From: Bradyrhizobium japonicum USDA 6
Lineage (GTDB): Bacteria; Pseudomonadota; Alphaproteobacteria; Rhizobiales; Xanthobacteraceae
Assembly: GCF_000284375.1 (NCBI RefSeq)
Contig: NC_017249.1
Coordinates: forward strand, 2,582,001 to 2,646,000
DNA: 64,000 nt
Reading direction: 5' to 3'
Below the pieces are notes generated by a model, which saw nothing but the letters and a program-made list of their open reading frames with translations, had not been told where the DNA came from and did no database searches. Positions within the stretch are counted from its first letter, which is position 1, and each line of letters starts with the position of its first letter. Positions 1 to 8,093 of the stretch are shown here, one piece after another. A program made the translations under genes and the position numbers.

Positions 1-481
1 GTTTGACCATCTCGGCCTTGTACTTGCCGGGATTCTCAATCGGATTGTATTTAGGTTTTATATTCCGTGCATTTGGAAATGGGTCGATGACCAGGATCTG
101 GTCGTTATACAAACTGAAGCGGATGAGATTACGCAAGATCAGGTCAGGACGAACATCGCCCAGATACAAGCCGCGGAGTTTTCCGTCACCCGGCTTTGGC
201 AAGATGCCAACCCAGTTAGTTTCCGGACCCCACATTGAGCCGTGCACGTTGAAGAATTCGCGGATCTCTTCATCTGCAATATCGCGCTTGAAGTCGGCCC
301 ACGTTCGCCTGTGCGGGAAACCGAAAATGCTCTGCGCCGCTCTTATGAGCAGTCGATTTCTGTCGAGGATTGAAACGTCTGCCCAACCCGAAAGCGCGGC
401 GCGATCCTCCTTGCCGTAGTGACAGTCTTTGTACTTCTTGCCACTCCCGCACGCGCAGGGGCGATTGAATTTTGCCGTCAT
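1..481 (-). CDS. SEC-C motif protein, 3' end beyond the window
   Basis: Read from the ATG at 479-481 leftwards, the frame stays open to base 1, so the C-terminus is missing. Residues 8-21 read RPCACGSGKKYKDC, followed by H: a SEC-C zinc-binding motif (CxCxSGxxxxxCH), here at the N-terminus. About 139 further residues follow (FFNVHGSMWGPETNWVGILP and on) without a domain I recognise. SEC-C motifs occur at the end of SecA and in many small proteins of unknown function, so the motif supports zinc binding but not a specific role. It is transcribed away from the HIRAN gene at 645 across a 163-bp spacer. The SEC-C call is strong; function is unknown. Confidence 0.8.
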   Translation of the reverse strand, partial: MTAKFNRPCACGSGKKYKDCHYGKEDRAALSGWADVSILDRNRLLIRAAQSIFGFPHRRTWADFKRDIADEEIREFFNVHGSMWGPETNWVGILPKPGDGKLRGLYLGDVRPDLILRNLIRFSLYNDQILVIDPFPNARNIKPKYNPIENPGKYKAEMVK

Positions 482-644
482 CCTCTCATCGACCTCCGGT
501 CGGCAACCCGACTGTTCAGCGAATCGGGAGCTTCCACGGTGGCACAATGCAGGGTAGCAATAGGAGGATTGGGCCGCTTGTCCCAGCTATTCACAGGGCT
601 GTTCTTTCGCGGTTGCGAGGTACGCCCCTGGGCGGGAGGGCCAT

Positions 645-1040
645 ATGGCGTTCTGGCGAAGGTTATTTGGTCTTGGGCCAAACACTAACCTTGCGCCGGG
701 ACGTGGCTGGATCGTGCCGGTGGTGGGAGAATCGAACTATCAAGACGTGCTGGAGTCGCTCTATCGGATGAATGGCAAAGTAAGTCACGACATCAAGGTG
801 ACTGCTAGTTTGGTGCCGGAAGACGGCAATGCGTTCGATTCGAACGCGGTGCGGGTCGAGATCGATTCATGCTGTGTTGGTTATCTCCGGCGAGACATGG
901 CTTTGGAATACCGGACCGCCCTGGGCGAGTTCGCCGGGAAGTGCAGCGCCAAGATCGTCGGCGGCTTGAAGTTAGAGGACGGCACATCGGCGTTCTTTGG
1001 CGTCAAGCTCAACCTCGCGTGGCCGCCACGCATCAAGTGA
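645..1040 (+). CDS. Stand-alone HIRAN-domain protein
   Basis: 131 residues. The ATG at 645 is preceded by GGGAGGG, a good ribosome binding site. Residues about 22-120 fit a HIRAN domain: VPVVGESNYQ near the start, then VTASLVPEDGNAFDSNAV and VGYLRRDMA, the usual NPxDxNAV...VGYLxxxxA pattern. HIRAN domains bind DNA ends or single-stranded 3' ends (HLTF/Rad5 family), and in bacteria often occur alone. The first about 20 residues (AFWRRLFGLGP) are basic and aromatic. No catalytic domain is present. It lies in the low-GC left segment among unknown genes. The domain call is fairly safe; a role in DNA damage or defence would be speculation. Confidence 0.75.
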   Translation: MAFWRRLFGLGPNTNLAPGRGWIVPVVGESNYQDVLESLYRMNGKVSHDIKVTASLVPEDGNAFDSNAVRVEIDSCCVGYLRRDMALEYRTALGEFAGKCSAKIVGGLKLEDGTSAFFGVKLNLAWPPRIK

Positions 1041-1077
1041 CGCCGCACTGGTCCACGGCGTGCTGGTCTCGACTTGC

Positions 1078-1863
1078 TCAGTCGCGCGCGCTGGGCCGCC
1101 CGAAATTCCAACTGCCTCCTGCTGGATAAGTGTACGCTTGAAACGGCTCCGGTTCAGTCTTCAAGGTTTGCCAATCAAAGTCATATCGCTCTTCCATGGG
1201 CCAATCATTTGGAAACTTGATCAAGAAGTAATGACCACTCGCGAAATCGAAGCCGTCAGATCGAGATGATTCTGCAACCAAATGATCAGGTAGGCCGTCT
1301 TCATTGATGAACTGAGCGGAAAATATAGCGGCCAATGCACATGCGGCTTCCACAAGATTACCCAGGTTGGCATCGGTGAAGTGCGCATGTCTCGAATGCT
1401 TGACGCGATTGTACGCTTGGTACCACGGCAGTTGCTCGTGCCCAGACCAATTCTGAAATGGCTTGAAGGTATCCTGGTTGCCTGACCAAGCCGGCAGTTT
1501 GACCTCATACGACGACATGCGATGCGACGCATTTATCTTTCGATAATCGCGCATCGTCCAATCACCAGATCGGGCGTAGCCATTCTCTCGCAGTATCGCG
1601 GCACAGTTTGCTTCTATCTCGAAGCAGCAGCGTGCGTGTAGCTCCAGAATGCGGTGTGAGTAGCAAAGAAGATTGGCGTCCGCTGGTTCGATATAGTCGA
1701 ATAGTTCGATGAGATCCTTCTGAACGATTTGAAATGCGCGCAAATAGTGTTGCGGTGACTGAGCGTGTTCGGCATGCCGAATATACTGCCCGTTTCCACT
1801 GTTTTGGTAACTACCATCCGCGAGCTGCCGTACGGTTCGTTTGTAGGGTTTTGTTATTGCCAT
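1078..1863 (-). CDS. Hypothetical protein, unknown family
   Basis: 261 residues from the ATG at 1861-1863 (MAITKPYKRTVRQL), preceded by AAAGAGAG as ribosome binding site. An upstream in-frame ATG would add 20 residues but has no such site. No signal peptide or membrane segment is visible. The middle is aromatic- and His-rich (LLCYSHRILELHARCCFEIEA, PWYQAYNRVKHSRH). The NRVKHSRH stretch resembles the (Y/N)xxKHSR motif of HEPN-like or DUF-type proteins, but I cannot assign a family. Codon use is clearly less GC-biased than in the flagellar genes. Likely real and soluble, function unknown, probably accessory DNA. Confidence 0.65.
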   Translation of the reverse strand: MAITKPYKRTVRQLADGSYQNSGNGQYIRHAEHAQSPQHYLRAFQIVQKDLIELFDYIEPADANLLCYSHRILELHARCCFEIEANCAAILRENGYARSGDWTMRDYRKINASHRMSSYEVKLPAWSGNQDTFKPFQNWSGHEQLPWYQAYNRVKHSRHAHFTDANLGNLVEAACALAAIFSAQFINEDGLPDHLVAESSRSDGFDFASGHYFLIKFPNDWPMEERYDFDWQTLKTEPEPFQAYTYPAGGSWNFGRPSARD

Positions 1864-1974
1864 TGACTTGCACTCTCTTTCATCGAGTGTCGCTGCTGTC
1901 GGCCCACGAGCCACCGGCGGCATGTTGCGCAGTCAGCAGAAGCGCGCGCATCAGCAATGCGATGGCCGTCTTGG

Positions 1975-2370
1975 TCATCGTGGCGAACATGCCTTTAGCG
2001 ACTCGCATCGAGTACACACGCCCGCAGTTTGGGATGGCGCAAGAACCTTGCCCGAAGGATCGATGGACTGACGTGAATTGATCACGCGCATATCCTTCTG
2101 CACCGTCAACAGCCCAACAGGTGTACCATCGCCATTCAATTCGACGAATACGTGAGCCCCCATGCGGTCAGCGAAAGCAAAGGCCTTGTTGCCGATGCCG
2201 GGGGAGATGCCGATGCGCGCGTATTGACCGTCGTTCTGATTGGTATCGGGTGGAGACGTGATAAATATGCTGTCGCTGAAGCCTTCGATTTTGCACCTCA
2301 GCACGTCAGCCGAAGCGTCGGTCGCGAGAACGGTAAGCGTCAGCGCAGCAACTATTGTCGTCTTGGTCAT
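1975..2370 (-). CDS. Small secreted hypothetical protein
   Basis: 131 residues beginning MTKTTIVAALTLTVLATDASADV, a standard Sec signal peptide with a likely cut after ASA. The mature part of about 110 residues has cysteines in VLRCKIEG and in GVCTRCESLKAC near the end, which could form disulphides in the periplasm. The start overlaps the stop of the upstream gene (2367-2936) by four bases, so the two are probably translated together. The family is not recognised. Moderate GC, as in its neighbours. Confidence 0.6.
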   Translation of the reverse strand: MTKTTIVAALTLTVLATDASADVLRCKIEGFSDSIFITSPPDTNQNDGQYARIGISPGIGNKAFAFADRMGAHVFVELNGDGTPVGLLTVQKDMRVINSRQSIDPSGKVLAPSQTAGVCTRCESLKACSPR

Positions 2371-2936
2371 TTGTCGTCGCGCCCATCCAGAGTCCGAATT
2401 GCCGCAATCATCAAGACCTGCCGGAATGTGTTTACGTAAGGCGAAAGCGGGAATTTTAGGTCAGCACGTTTGGCGAACGCGGCTAGATCGGCATCCTGAT
2501 TGAAGGTGTACGCCAAACTGACGAACTGCGCTGCTTCCGCCGAACGCGAACTGTTCGCTTGAGCTTGTTGAAGTGACGCGACCCTTTCGAGACACTCTGA
2601 AAACGTGTCTTTGAGTTGATGCCGCGCCCATTCCACAGATGAGATCAGCCGAGTTAGCCGATTGACATCAGATGTTGTTGATTCCGTAGTCACCCACGCA
2701 TCCTCCGCAGGCGTATTGGTCGGCACGGCATCGAGGACTTCGCGACAATAGGCCTCAAACCGTCGCGCCAGCTCGACCCGGTTTGCCGGGCTATAAGTCA
2801 GTTTGAAGGAATAGCGGAATAAATCGTTTTGCTTCGAACGCTGGGCAGGGGTAGCCGTCTGCGAATTGGCAAGTGTCACGGCTGGGCCGGTTAGCAGGGC
2901 CAACGTCAGCAGGACCTTGGTGGATGGATTCGTCAT
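2367..2936 (-). CDS. Exported hypothetical protein
   Basis: 189 residues. The N-terminus MTNPSTKVLLTLALLTGPAVTLANSQ is a signal peptide with a cut likely near LAN-SQ. The mature protein looks helical (RVELARRFEAYCREVLDAVP; RLTRLISSVEWARHQLKDTF) with two cysteines (AYCREV, FSECLER), and might be a small periplasmic helical protein. It overlaps the following secreted gene by four bases, indicating a two-gene operon of exported proteins. No family recognised. It closes the lower-GC left segment. Confidence 0.6.
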   Translation of the reverse strand: MTNPSTKVLLTLALLTGPAVTLANSQTATPAQRSKQNDLFRYSFKLTYSPANRVELARRFEAYCREVLDAVPTNTPAEDAWVTTESTTSDVNRLTRLISSVEWARHQLKDTFSECLERVASLQQAQANSSRSAEAAQFVSLAYTFNQDADLAAFAKRADLKFPLSPYVNTFRQVLMIAAIRTLDGRDDK

Positions 2937-3571
2937 CCGCTGATTGTAGCGCGACCGTTACACCCGCCGCCAGAGTTCACCGCCATCCACAGGGCTCCAC
3001 CGGCATTCATACCATTTATCGCAGCCGGACCGTCACCGGATCGCGACACCAATGTGCACACAGGCTGCGCACGACATTGATTTAACTCGTATTTTCAGCC
3101 GCCTTGACTTCCCTGCGCAGGGAAGGCCGAGTGATTGGCACCACCTGTATGCTGCTGTGCGGTCTCCTTTGCGCTACCTTTCGCGCAGCGGACCGCGGGT
3201 GCGAGGTCAGCACCCGGCCTTCCCTGCGCCCTCTTGGCTTCGAGGGCAGAGAGATCAAGCAAAGCTCGGGCGAAATGCGCTGCGAGGGTGCATAGGTGTG
3301 TCTGCAGCGCTGTCATCGCCCGGCCTTGACCGGGCGATCCAGTATTCCCGCAATGACGATGCAGAGCCGGGCCGGATCTCTCCGCATTGTAGCGTGTTGC
3401 TTTTTGGCTCCCGGCTCTGCGCAGCAGCGCCAAGAGGCTTTGCAGCGCAGCCGGGAGACCGGAGGAAACCAGCTTGTTTCAAAAAACGATACCACTGAGA
3501 AACTTTACGCAAGCGCCGGCGATCGCATCCGCGCGAAACTTGCGCGTTCCATCACGTCGCGAACTCCCGCC
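2937..3571. repeat. Gene-free spacer filled with palindromic repeats
   Basis: No convincing gene. It holds three clear inverted repeats: a perfect 16-bp palindrome TTCCCTGCGCAGGGAA at 3109-3124; a hairpin ATCGCCCGG-(6 nt)-CCGGGCGAT at 3315-3338; and 11-bp arms GCAGAGCCGGG (3361-3371) with CCCGGCTCTGC (3410-3420). The phrase at 3310-3345 resembles the dispersed palindromes seen at 53403-53472 in this window, so these are probably members of short intergenic repeat families. Overlapping short reading frames on both strands have no coding character. Confidence 0.6.
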
Positions 3572-4207
3572 TCATCCCTGGCTCGCCATGCGCGCGCGGT
3601 CGAGATGCCCCTCGATCTTCGGGCGGTCGCGGGTGCGCTCGAAGCTGGTGCAGAGGAGCTCGGTCTCCTCCAGGGAAACCGGGGCGCGGTACAGCCGGCA
3701 CATGAATTCGGCGCTCGCGCGTCCCTTGCCCGTGCCGGGACTGCGTTCGGCGAGAAACATGCAGTCGCGGCAGATGCTGGCGTCGAGCCGCTGATGGGCC
3801 GCGTCGAGATGATTGAGGATCTCGCGCAGCGAGTCGCGCAGCCTGACGCATTCGTCGGTGCCGAGAGACGTGACCGCGTTCACCACGTGATTGATCGGGT
3901 CGTGCTGGCTCAGGCATTTCTCGCCTTGCGCGGTGACGTGCAGCACCACGGACCGCTTGTCCTCGTGCGACGGCTTTCGCACCAGGAAGGACTTGGCTTC
4001 CAGCGTCTTCACGATCTGCGATGCCGTGGCCCGGGTCGCGCCGATGAAGCCGGCCAGCGCGGACGGCGTGCGCGAGAACCTGTTGGCACGGTGGAGAAAG
4101 CGCAGCGCCATCCATTCCCGGTCGCGCAACCCCTGCTGATTGCCTTCGAAATACCAGGCTCTGGCCGCCTGAACCAGCAGCTCGACGGCCTCGCGTGCCA
4201 ACGGCAT
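3572..4207 (-). CDS. MarR-family regulator with C-terminal four-cysteine segment (paralogue of 42835-43416)
   Basis: 211 residues. Residues about 25-100 are a MarR-type winged helix: REWMALRFLHRANRFSRTPS, then the recognition region ATRATASQIVKTLE and the wing RKPSHEDKRSVVLHVT. The C-terminal half does not look like a standard MarR dimer helix: it carries Cys146-x2-Cys149, Cys170 and Cys186 (ICRDCMFL, EFMCRLYR, LLCTSF). The paralogue at 42835-43416 has the same four cysteines with identical spacing. The start is preceded by AAGGTAGGAATTC. Such cysteines could bind a metal or iron-sulphur cluster, or act in redox sensing; this is inference. It faces away from the flagellar genes and stands at their left border, so regulation of motility is possible but unproven. 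Confidence 0.8.
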   Translation of the reverse strand: MPLAREAVELLVQAARAWYFEGNQQGLRDREWMALRFLHRANRFSRTPSALAGFIGATRATASQIVKTLEAKSFLVRKPSHEDKRSVVLHVTAQGEKCLSQHDPINHVVNAVTSLGTDECVRLRDSLREILNHLDAAHQRLDASICRDCMFLAERSPGTGKGRASAEFMCRLYRAPVSLEETELLCTSFERTRDRPKIEGHLDRARMASQG

Positions 4208-5056
4208 GAATTCCTACCTTGCCCCGGGTATCACGTCTGCGGCGCCCCGGAGCCGCCTTCCGTCGTTGCGCACGAGTCCTTCGCGAGAAGCCGTACCAAT
4301 CACAATATCCGACACATACGCAGGGCCCGGCTCTCGCGCGAAAGCACGGACTGCTCTGCCGCCGACCTCGACAGATGGACTCTGCGAGATACGGCGCGAG
4401 AAGCTGTGTCGATGATGGTGTGCCAATCGTAGCGTCGTCGAACGAAAGCCCGAGTTGCCGTCACAGCCGGACGATGGATCGGAGTTGTTCAACCGTAGCC
4501 CCTGAAGTTCAAGTCACACGCAGACGTTTCTTGTATTCCATCGAAACGATGAATGAGCTTCTCAACAAAATCAAGTAGAGACGCTCCCGAAGACTGGCTG
4601 TCGCTCGAAGCGATTGTAACGTTCAAGACAATCTCGTTTGTCAGGACACATGATGGTGATCGTAATACGCAGTGTAACAAGCTACTTGCACGCAAATGTG
4701 CGACGGTTTGATTGCGCGCCTGTTGCTGTCCGCCGTTGATGCAAATTGATGGAAGCTTGTGCATGACGGTGACGCGCAGCGGCGCGTCATCCACAACTTG
4801 TGCGATCCGTTACAGAATCGCCAAGGGAATTCGTAGGGATTGCACGCAGCGGTTGTTGTGATAATGACAGGGAGGCGGGTCCGCTGGATCGCCTTCGCCT
4901 CGGCGGCACGATCTCCACCGAACGGCTGATGCACGCGCGCGACGGACGGCGGCAGTCGGCAACGGGTGCGCATGCGCCGGAGGCGTAAGGATATGCGTGA
5001 TCGACTGTCGAGATAATGAGCAGGTCGGCGACGCCGGGCGCGCCGGCCGCGACCGG
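4208..5056. other. Long spacer, no gene seen
   Basis: About 850 bp between the MarR gene and the end of fliI. I see no reading frame with coding character. The part from about 4500 to 4850 is more AT-rich than its surroundings. A perfect 8-bp stem with a 4-nt loop, TGACGCGC-AGCG-GCGCGTCA, lies at 4770-4789 and could be a terminator-like or protein-binding structure. The MarR gene promoter must lie in the left part. Confidence 0.4.
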
Positions 5057-6382
5057 CTAGTCGCCCTTGAGCATGTCTCGCAGCTCGCGGAATGGATCGG
5101 CGCTCGGCCCTGCCGAGGCGTCCTGCCGCATGGCGCTGTAGATTTTCGGGACCATGTCGACGGCCTGGTCGAGACCCGAATCACGCCCCGACTGATATCC
5201 GCCCATCAGGCGAAGGTCGCGCGTGTCCTCGTATTTGGCGATCATGGTGCGCAGCTTGCTCACCAATTCGCGCTCCTCGGGGTCCCAGACGTTGTGGGCG
5301 AGGCGGGAGACCGAGGCCAGAACGTCGACGGCGGGATAGCGCGCCTGGTCGGCGATGTGCCTGGAGAGCACGATGTGGCCGTCGAGGGTGCTGCGGATGG
5401 TGTCGGCGATCGGCTCGTTGTGATCGTCGCCGTCGACCAGCACGGAGAAAATGCCGGTAATCGTCCCGGATCCCTCCTCGCCGGGGCCGGCGCGCTCCAG
5501 CAGGCGGGGCAGGTCGGTGAAGACCGTCGGTGCATAACCGCGGGCGACCGCAGGCTCGCCGGCGGCGAGGGCGACCTCGCGGGCGGCATGGGCGAAACGG
5601 GTGATCGAATCGACCACCAGCAGGACCGATTCGCCCCGGTCACGGAAATATTCGGCGACCGCCATGGCGGTCTTCGGCGCCAGCCGCCGCATCATCGGGC
5701 TTTCATCTCCCGTCGATACGATGGTGATGGCGCGGCTGCGGTTGGCGCCGAGCACGTCCTCGATGAATTCGCGCACCTCGCGTCCGCGTTCGCCGACGAG
5801 TGCCAGCACGACGGTGTCAAAGCCCTGGCTGCGGGCCAGCATCGCCAGCAGCGTCGACTTGCCGACGCCGGAGCCGGCAAAGATGCCGACGCGCTGGCCG
5901 GCGCAGATCGGGGCGAACAGGTCGATGACGCGCACGCCGGTGCGCAGCGGCTTGTGGACGCGGGCCCGCCTCATCGCCGCCGGCGCCTCGGCTTCCGCCG
6001 AGACGGCGCGCGATCCCGGGGTGAGCGGACCTTGTCCGTCGAGCGGCGCGCCGAGCGCGTTGATGACGCGGCCCTTCCAACTCGGATCGGGCGCGAAGGA
6101 CAGTGGCGGCATTCGGTAGGCGACCGAGCCGAGGCCGCCGGCGAACTGCCGGTCGAACGGCTTGGCGATGATGCCCTCGCTGTCGATCCGCACCACCTCG
6201 CCGATCTGGGGCTTGCCGCCGGAGTTGACGCCGATCAGTTCACCGAGCCTGACGAAGCGCGACAGGCCGGAGACGCGGAAATGCGTCGGAGCGATCTCGG
6301 AGATCGCGCCGCTGACGCTGGCCAGGGGAGTGCTCTGCTGAAGCTCCAGCAGCGCCCACTCGAGTTGCCGAAGAGCGTTCAA
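5057..6382 (-). CDS. fliI: Flagellar export ATPase FliI
   Basis: 441 residues, normal FliI length. It is the hexameric ATPase of the flagellar type III export apparatus and helps deliver rod, hook and filament subunits. Walker A is GSGVGKST at residues 170-177, Walker B LLVVD at about 254-258, and the FliI/F1-beta-like stretches GERGREVREF and SRHIADQARYPAVDVLASVSR are intact. It is the last gene of a leftward unit (DUF1217 gene, flgF, fliI), 36 bp after flgF. The export partners FlhA, FlhB, FliP, FliQ and FliR are on the opposite strand in this window. Very secure. Confidence 0.97.
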   Translation of the reverse strand: MNALRQLEWALLELQQSTPLASVSGAISEIAPTHFRVSGLSRFVRLGELIGVNSGGKPQIGEVVRIDSEGIIAKPFDRQFAGGLGSVAYRMPPLSFAPDPSWKGRVINALGAPLDGQGPLTPGSRAVSAEAEAPAAMRRARVHKPLRTGVRVIDLFAPICAGQRVGIFAGSGVGKSTLLAMLARSQGFDTVVLALVGERGREVREFIEDVLGANRSRAITIVSTGDESPMMRRLAPKTAMAVAEYFRDRGESVLLVVDSITRFAHAAREVALAAGEPAVARGYAPTVFTDLPRLLERAGPGEEGSGTITGIFSVLVDGDDHNEPIADTIRSTLDGHIVLSRHIADQARYPAVDVLASVSRLAHNVWDPEERELVSKLRTMIAKYEDTRDLRLMGGYQSGRDSGLDQAVDMVPKIYSAMRQDASAGPSADPFRELRDMLKGD

Positions 6383-6418
6383 GGAAACCGTCCACCCTCA
6401 ATGCGCATGCAGCGCAGT

Positions 6419-7147
6419 CTACTTACCGGGCTCGCCCAGCGTCCGGATTGCGTTCTGGAGCGAGCTCTCGGTGCCCTCGATCATCGAATTGGTGCCGTCG
6501 AAAGCGCGCGAAGCCGCGATCAGCTTGGTCAATTCCATCATCGGATTGGCGCCGGAGCCCTCGACATAGCCCTGCTTGAAGCCGTCGCGGGAGAAATCGG
6601 CGATGGCGGTCGCGGGCCGGTCCGGCGTGACGCCGGAATTGCCGTAGCGCTCGAGATTGGCATCGGCGGGAATGTTGAACAGGCCGATGGAGCCGATCTC
6701 GTTGTTGTCCTGGGTGATCGCGCCGCTGCGGGCGATCGCGATCGGTCCGCCGTTCGGGTCGAGCGTGATCTGCGCGCCGCCGGCATCGATCACGGGGAAG
6801 CCGGACACGGTCTGAAGATCCCCGTTGGCGGCGATCTGGAGGCGGCCGTCGCGCGTATAGACCGTGCCGTTCGGGCCGGCGAAGGCGATCCAGCCCTGTC
6901 CGACCACGGCGACGTCGAGCGGGTTGCCGCTCTCGGTGATGCTGCCCATCTCGCGCGAGATGATGTTGTCGCCGGGCGAGGAGAAGGCGACCGGGTTCGC
7001 GCCGGCCTTCGACAGCACGGTCTCGAACTTCACGACGTCGGTGCGGAATGCCGCCGTGTTGACGTTGGCGACGTTGTTGGCGATCGTCTGGAGGCGCTTA
7101 TCGAGGGCGACCTGCGCCGACAATCCCACATAGAGGGCCGATTGCAT
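6419..7147 (-). CDS. flgF: Flagellar proximal rod protein FlgF
   Basis: 242 residues. The N-terminus MQSALYVGLSAQVALDKRLQTIANNVANVNTAAFR has the rod/hook-family pattern (xxxxIANNxANxNTxxFK), and the C-terminal helix (LTKLIAASRAFDGTNSMIEG) is the matching FlgE/F/G C-terminal domain. Length and the absence of a large inserted domain fit FlgF rather than FlgE. FlgG is encoded separately at 14060. The gene begins 3 bp after the DUF1217 gene on the same strand, indicating co-transcription with it and fliI. Confidence 0.93.
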   Translation of the reverse strand: MQSALYVGLSAQVALDKRLQTIANNVANVNTAAFRTDVVKFETVLSKAGANPVAFSSPGDNIISREMGSITESGNPLDVAVVGQGWIAFAGPNGTVYTRDGRLQIAANGDLQTVSGFPVIDAGGAQITLDPNGGPIAIARSGAITQDNNEIGSIGLFNIPADANLERYGNSGVTPDRPATAIADFSRDGFKQGYVEGSGANPMMELTKLIAASRAFDGTNSMIEGTESSLQNAIRTLGEPGK

Positions 7148-7150
7148 GAG

Positions 7151-7951
7151 TTACCTTCCCAACCGGATGGACTGAAGCTTCGTGAGCATGTCGGTATCCA
7201 TGCCGGCCATCGACGACGCGCCGCCGATCAGGACCAGCGCGGAGTTGGTCGAGTTGCCGTTGTTGATGTCGTTCTGGGCCTGGGTCGCATCCCACATCGC
7301 GGCGAAGCGCTGCACGAACTTGGTGACCTTGGCCGGGTCCTGGAAATCGGTGAGGTCGATCTTGCTCGTGATCAACTTGGCCTGGGCGTCGATGTCCGCC
7401 GCGCTGATGGTCGACGGCAGGCCGAGCGCGGTCTGGACCACCTGCGTCATCGCCTTGTCGGCGAGGATCTGGTAGGAGGTGCTGATGGTGGACGCCTTGC
7501 GGGTGAAATAGAGCGCCAGCCGCAGACCCTCGTTCTGGTCGCCGGCCTTCTCCTCCATCGTCTGCGTGACGTATTGGGTCGCCGTACCGGTCGTGGCCGC
7601 GGCGGTCTGGGTCGCTTTGTCGCCGAGGGCGGCGAAATTGAAGGCGGCGGCGAATTGCCGGTAGCGGGTGTCGGTCAGCTTGTTGGCGAAGCTCTTGGGG
7701 TCGGAGACACCCTCGGTCAGCACCTTGCGCATGAACGCCTTGGCGTAGGTCATGTCGCTGAGACCAAAGGCCTTCATCGCGTAGGAGTAGAGGCGATAGT
7801 CCTTCAGGAAGTCGTCGATCGTCTTCACATTGCCGATATGGCTGAGAAAATAATCGGTGTCGCGGCTGACGTCCGGCTGGGCCGCGACCTGCGTCAGCGA
7901 TTTGCCCATGTCCTTGGTCAGTCTGGTGTAGTCCGCGATCGTCGATAGCAT
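7151..7951 (-). CDS. DUF1217-family flagellar-locus protein
   Basis: 266 residues, no signal peptide. The pattern DTDYFLSHIGNVKTIDDFLKDYRLYSYAMKAFGL matches the DUF1217 family, which in rhizobia lies next to flgF/fliI and is thought to be a flagellar accessory protein of unknown function. It is Ala/Thr-rich and helical, with repeated 'DFLKD...AMKAFGL...FMRKVL' segments. It is the first gene of the leftward unit; its start is divergent from motA across 142 bp that contain a long hairpin at 8005-8047. Family call is good; the biochemical role is not known to me. Confidence 0.8.
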   Translation of the reverse strand: MLSTIADYTRLTKDMGKSLTQVAAQPDVSRDTDYFLSHIGNVKTIDDFLKDYRLYSYAMKAFGLSDMTYAKAFMRKVLTEGVSDPKSFANKLTDTRYRQFAAAFNFAALGDKATQTAAATTGTATQYVTQTMEEKAGDQNEGLRLALYFTRKASTISTSYQILADKAMTQVVQTALGLPSTISAADIDAQAKLITSKIDLTDFQDPAKVTKFVQRFAAMWDATQAQNDINNGNSTNSALVLIGGASSMAGMDTDMLTKLQSIRLGR

Positions 7952-8004
7952 GGCACGCGCCCCTCTGGCCGCCGTTGCGACATCGTCTCAAGCTGCCGCC
8001 AATT

Positions 8005-8047
8005 GCTTGCGCGGGGCTGGCGACCGCGAAGCCAGCCTCGCGCAAGC
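8005..8047. promoter_or_regulatory. 17-bp inverted repeat between divergent flagellar units
   Basis: The arms 8005-8021 (GCTTGCGCGGGGCTGGC) and 8031-8047 (GCCAGCCTCGCGCAAGC) are complementary over 17 positions with one G-T pair, around a 9-nt loop. In RNA of either direction this is a very stable hairpin. It sits in the 142-bp gap between the DUF1217 gene and the motA start, 46 nt ahead of the TTG start of motA. It could be an operator for both units, a leader hairpin of motA mRNA, or a dispersed repeat. Confidence 0.6.
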
Positions 8048-8093
8048 GTCGCCGACTAGATACTCCCGATGGGATCGGCGATGGAGTGGCGCG

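Noticed and set aside
4997..7948. Plus-strand open frame of 983 codons
   Set aside because: It is the antisense of fliI, flgF and the DUF1217 gene. Composition is Arg/Gly/Asp/Ala-rich without a fold, typical of GC-rich shadow frames.
7950..8093. Longer motA frame starting at 7950
   Set aside because: The extra 48 residues are not MotA-like, overlap the divergent DUF1217 start and lie on a 17-bp hairpin. The TTG at 8094 has a proper ribosome site and gives normal length.
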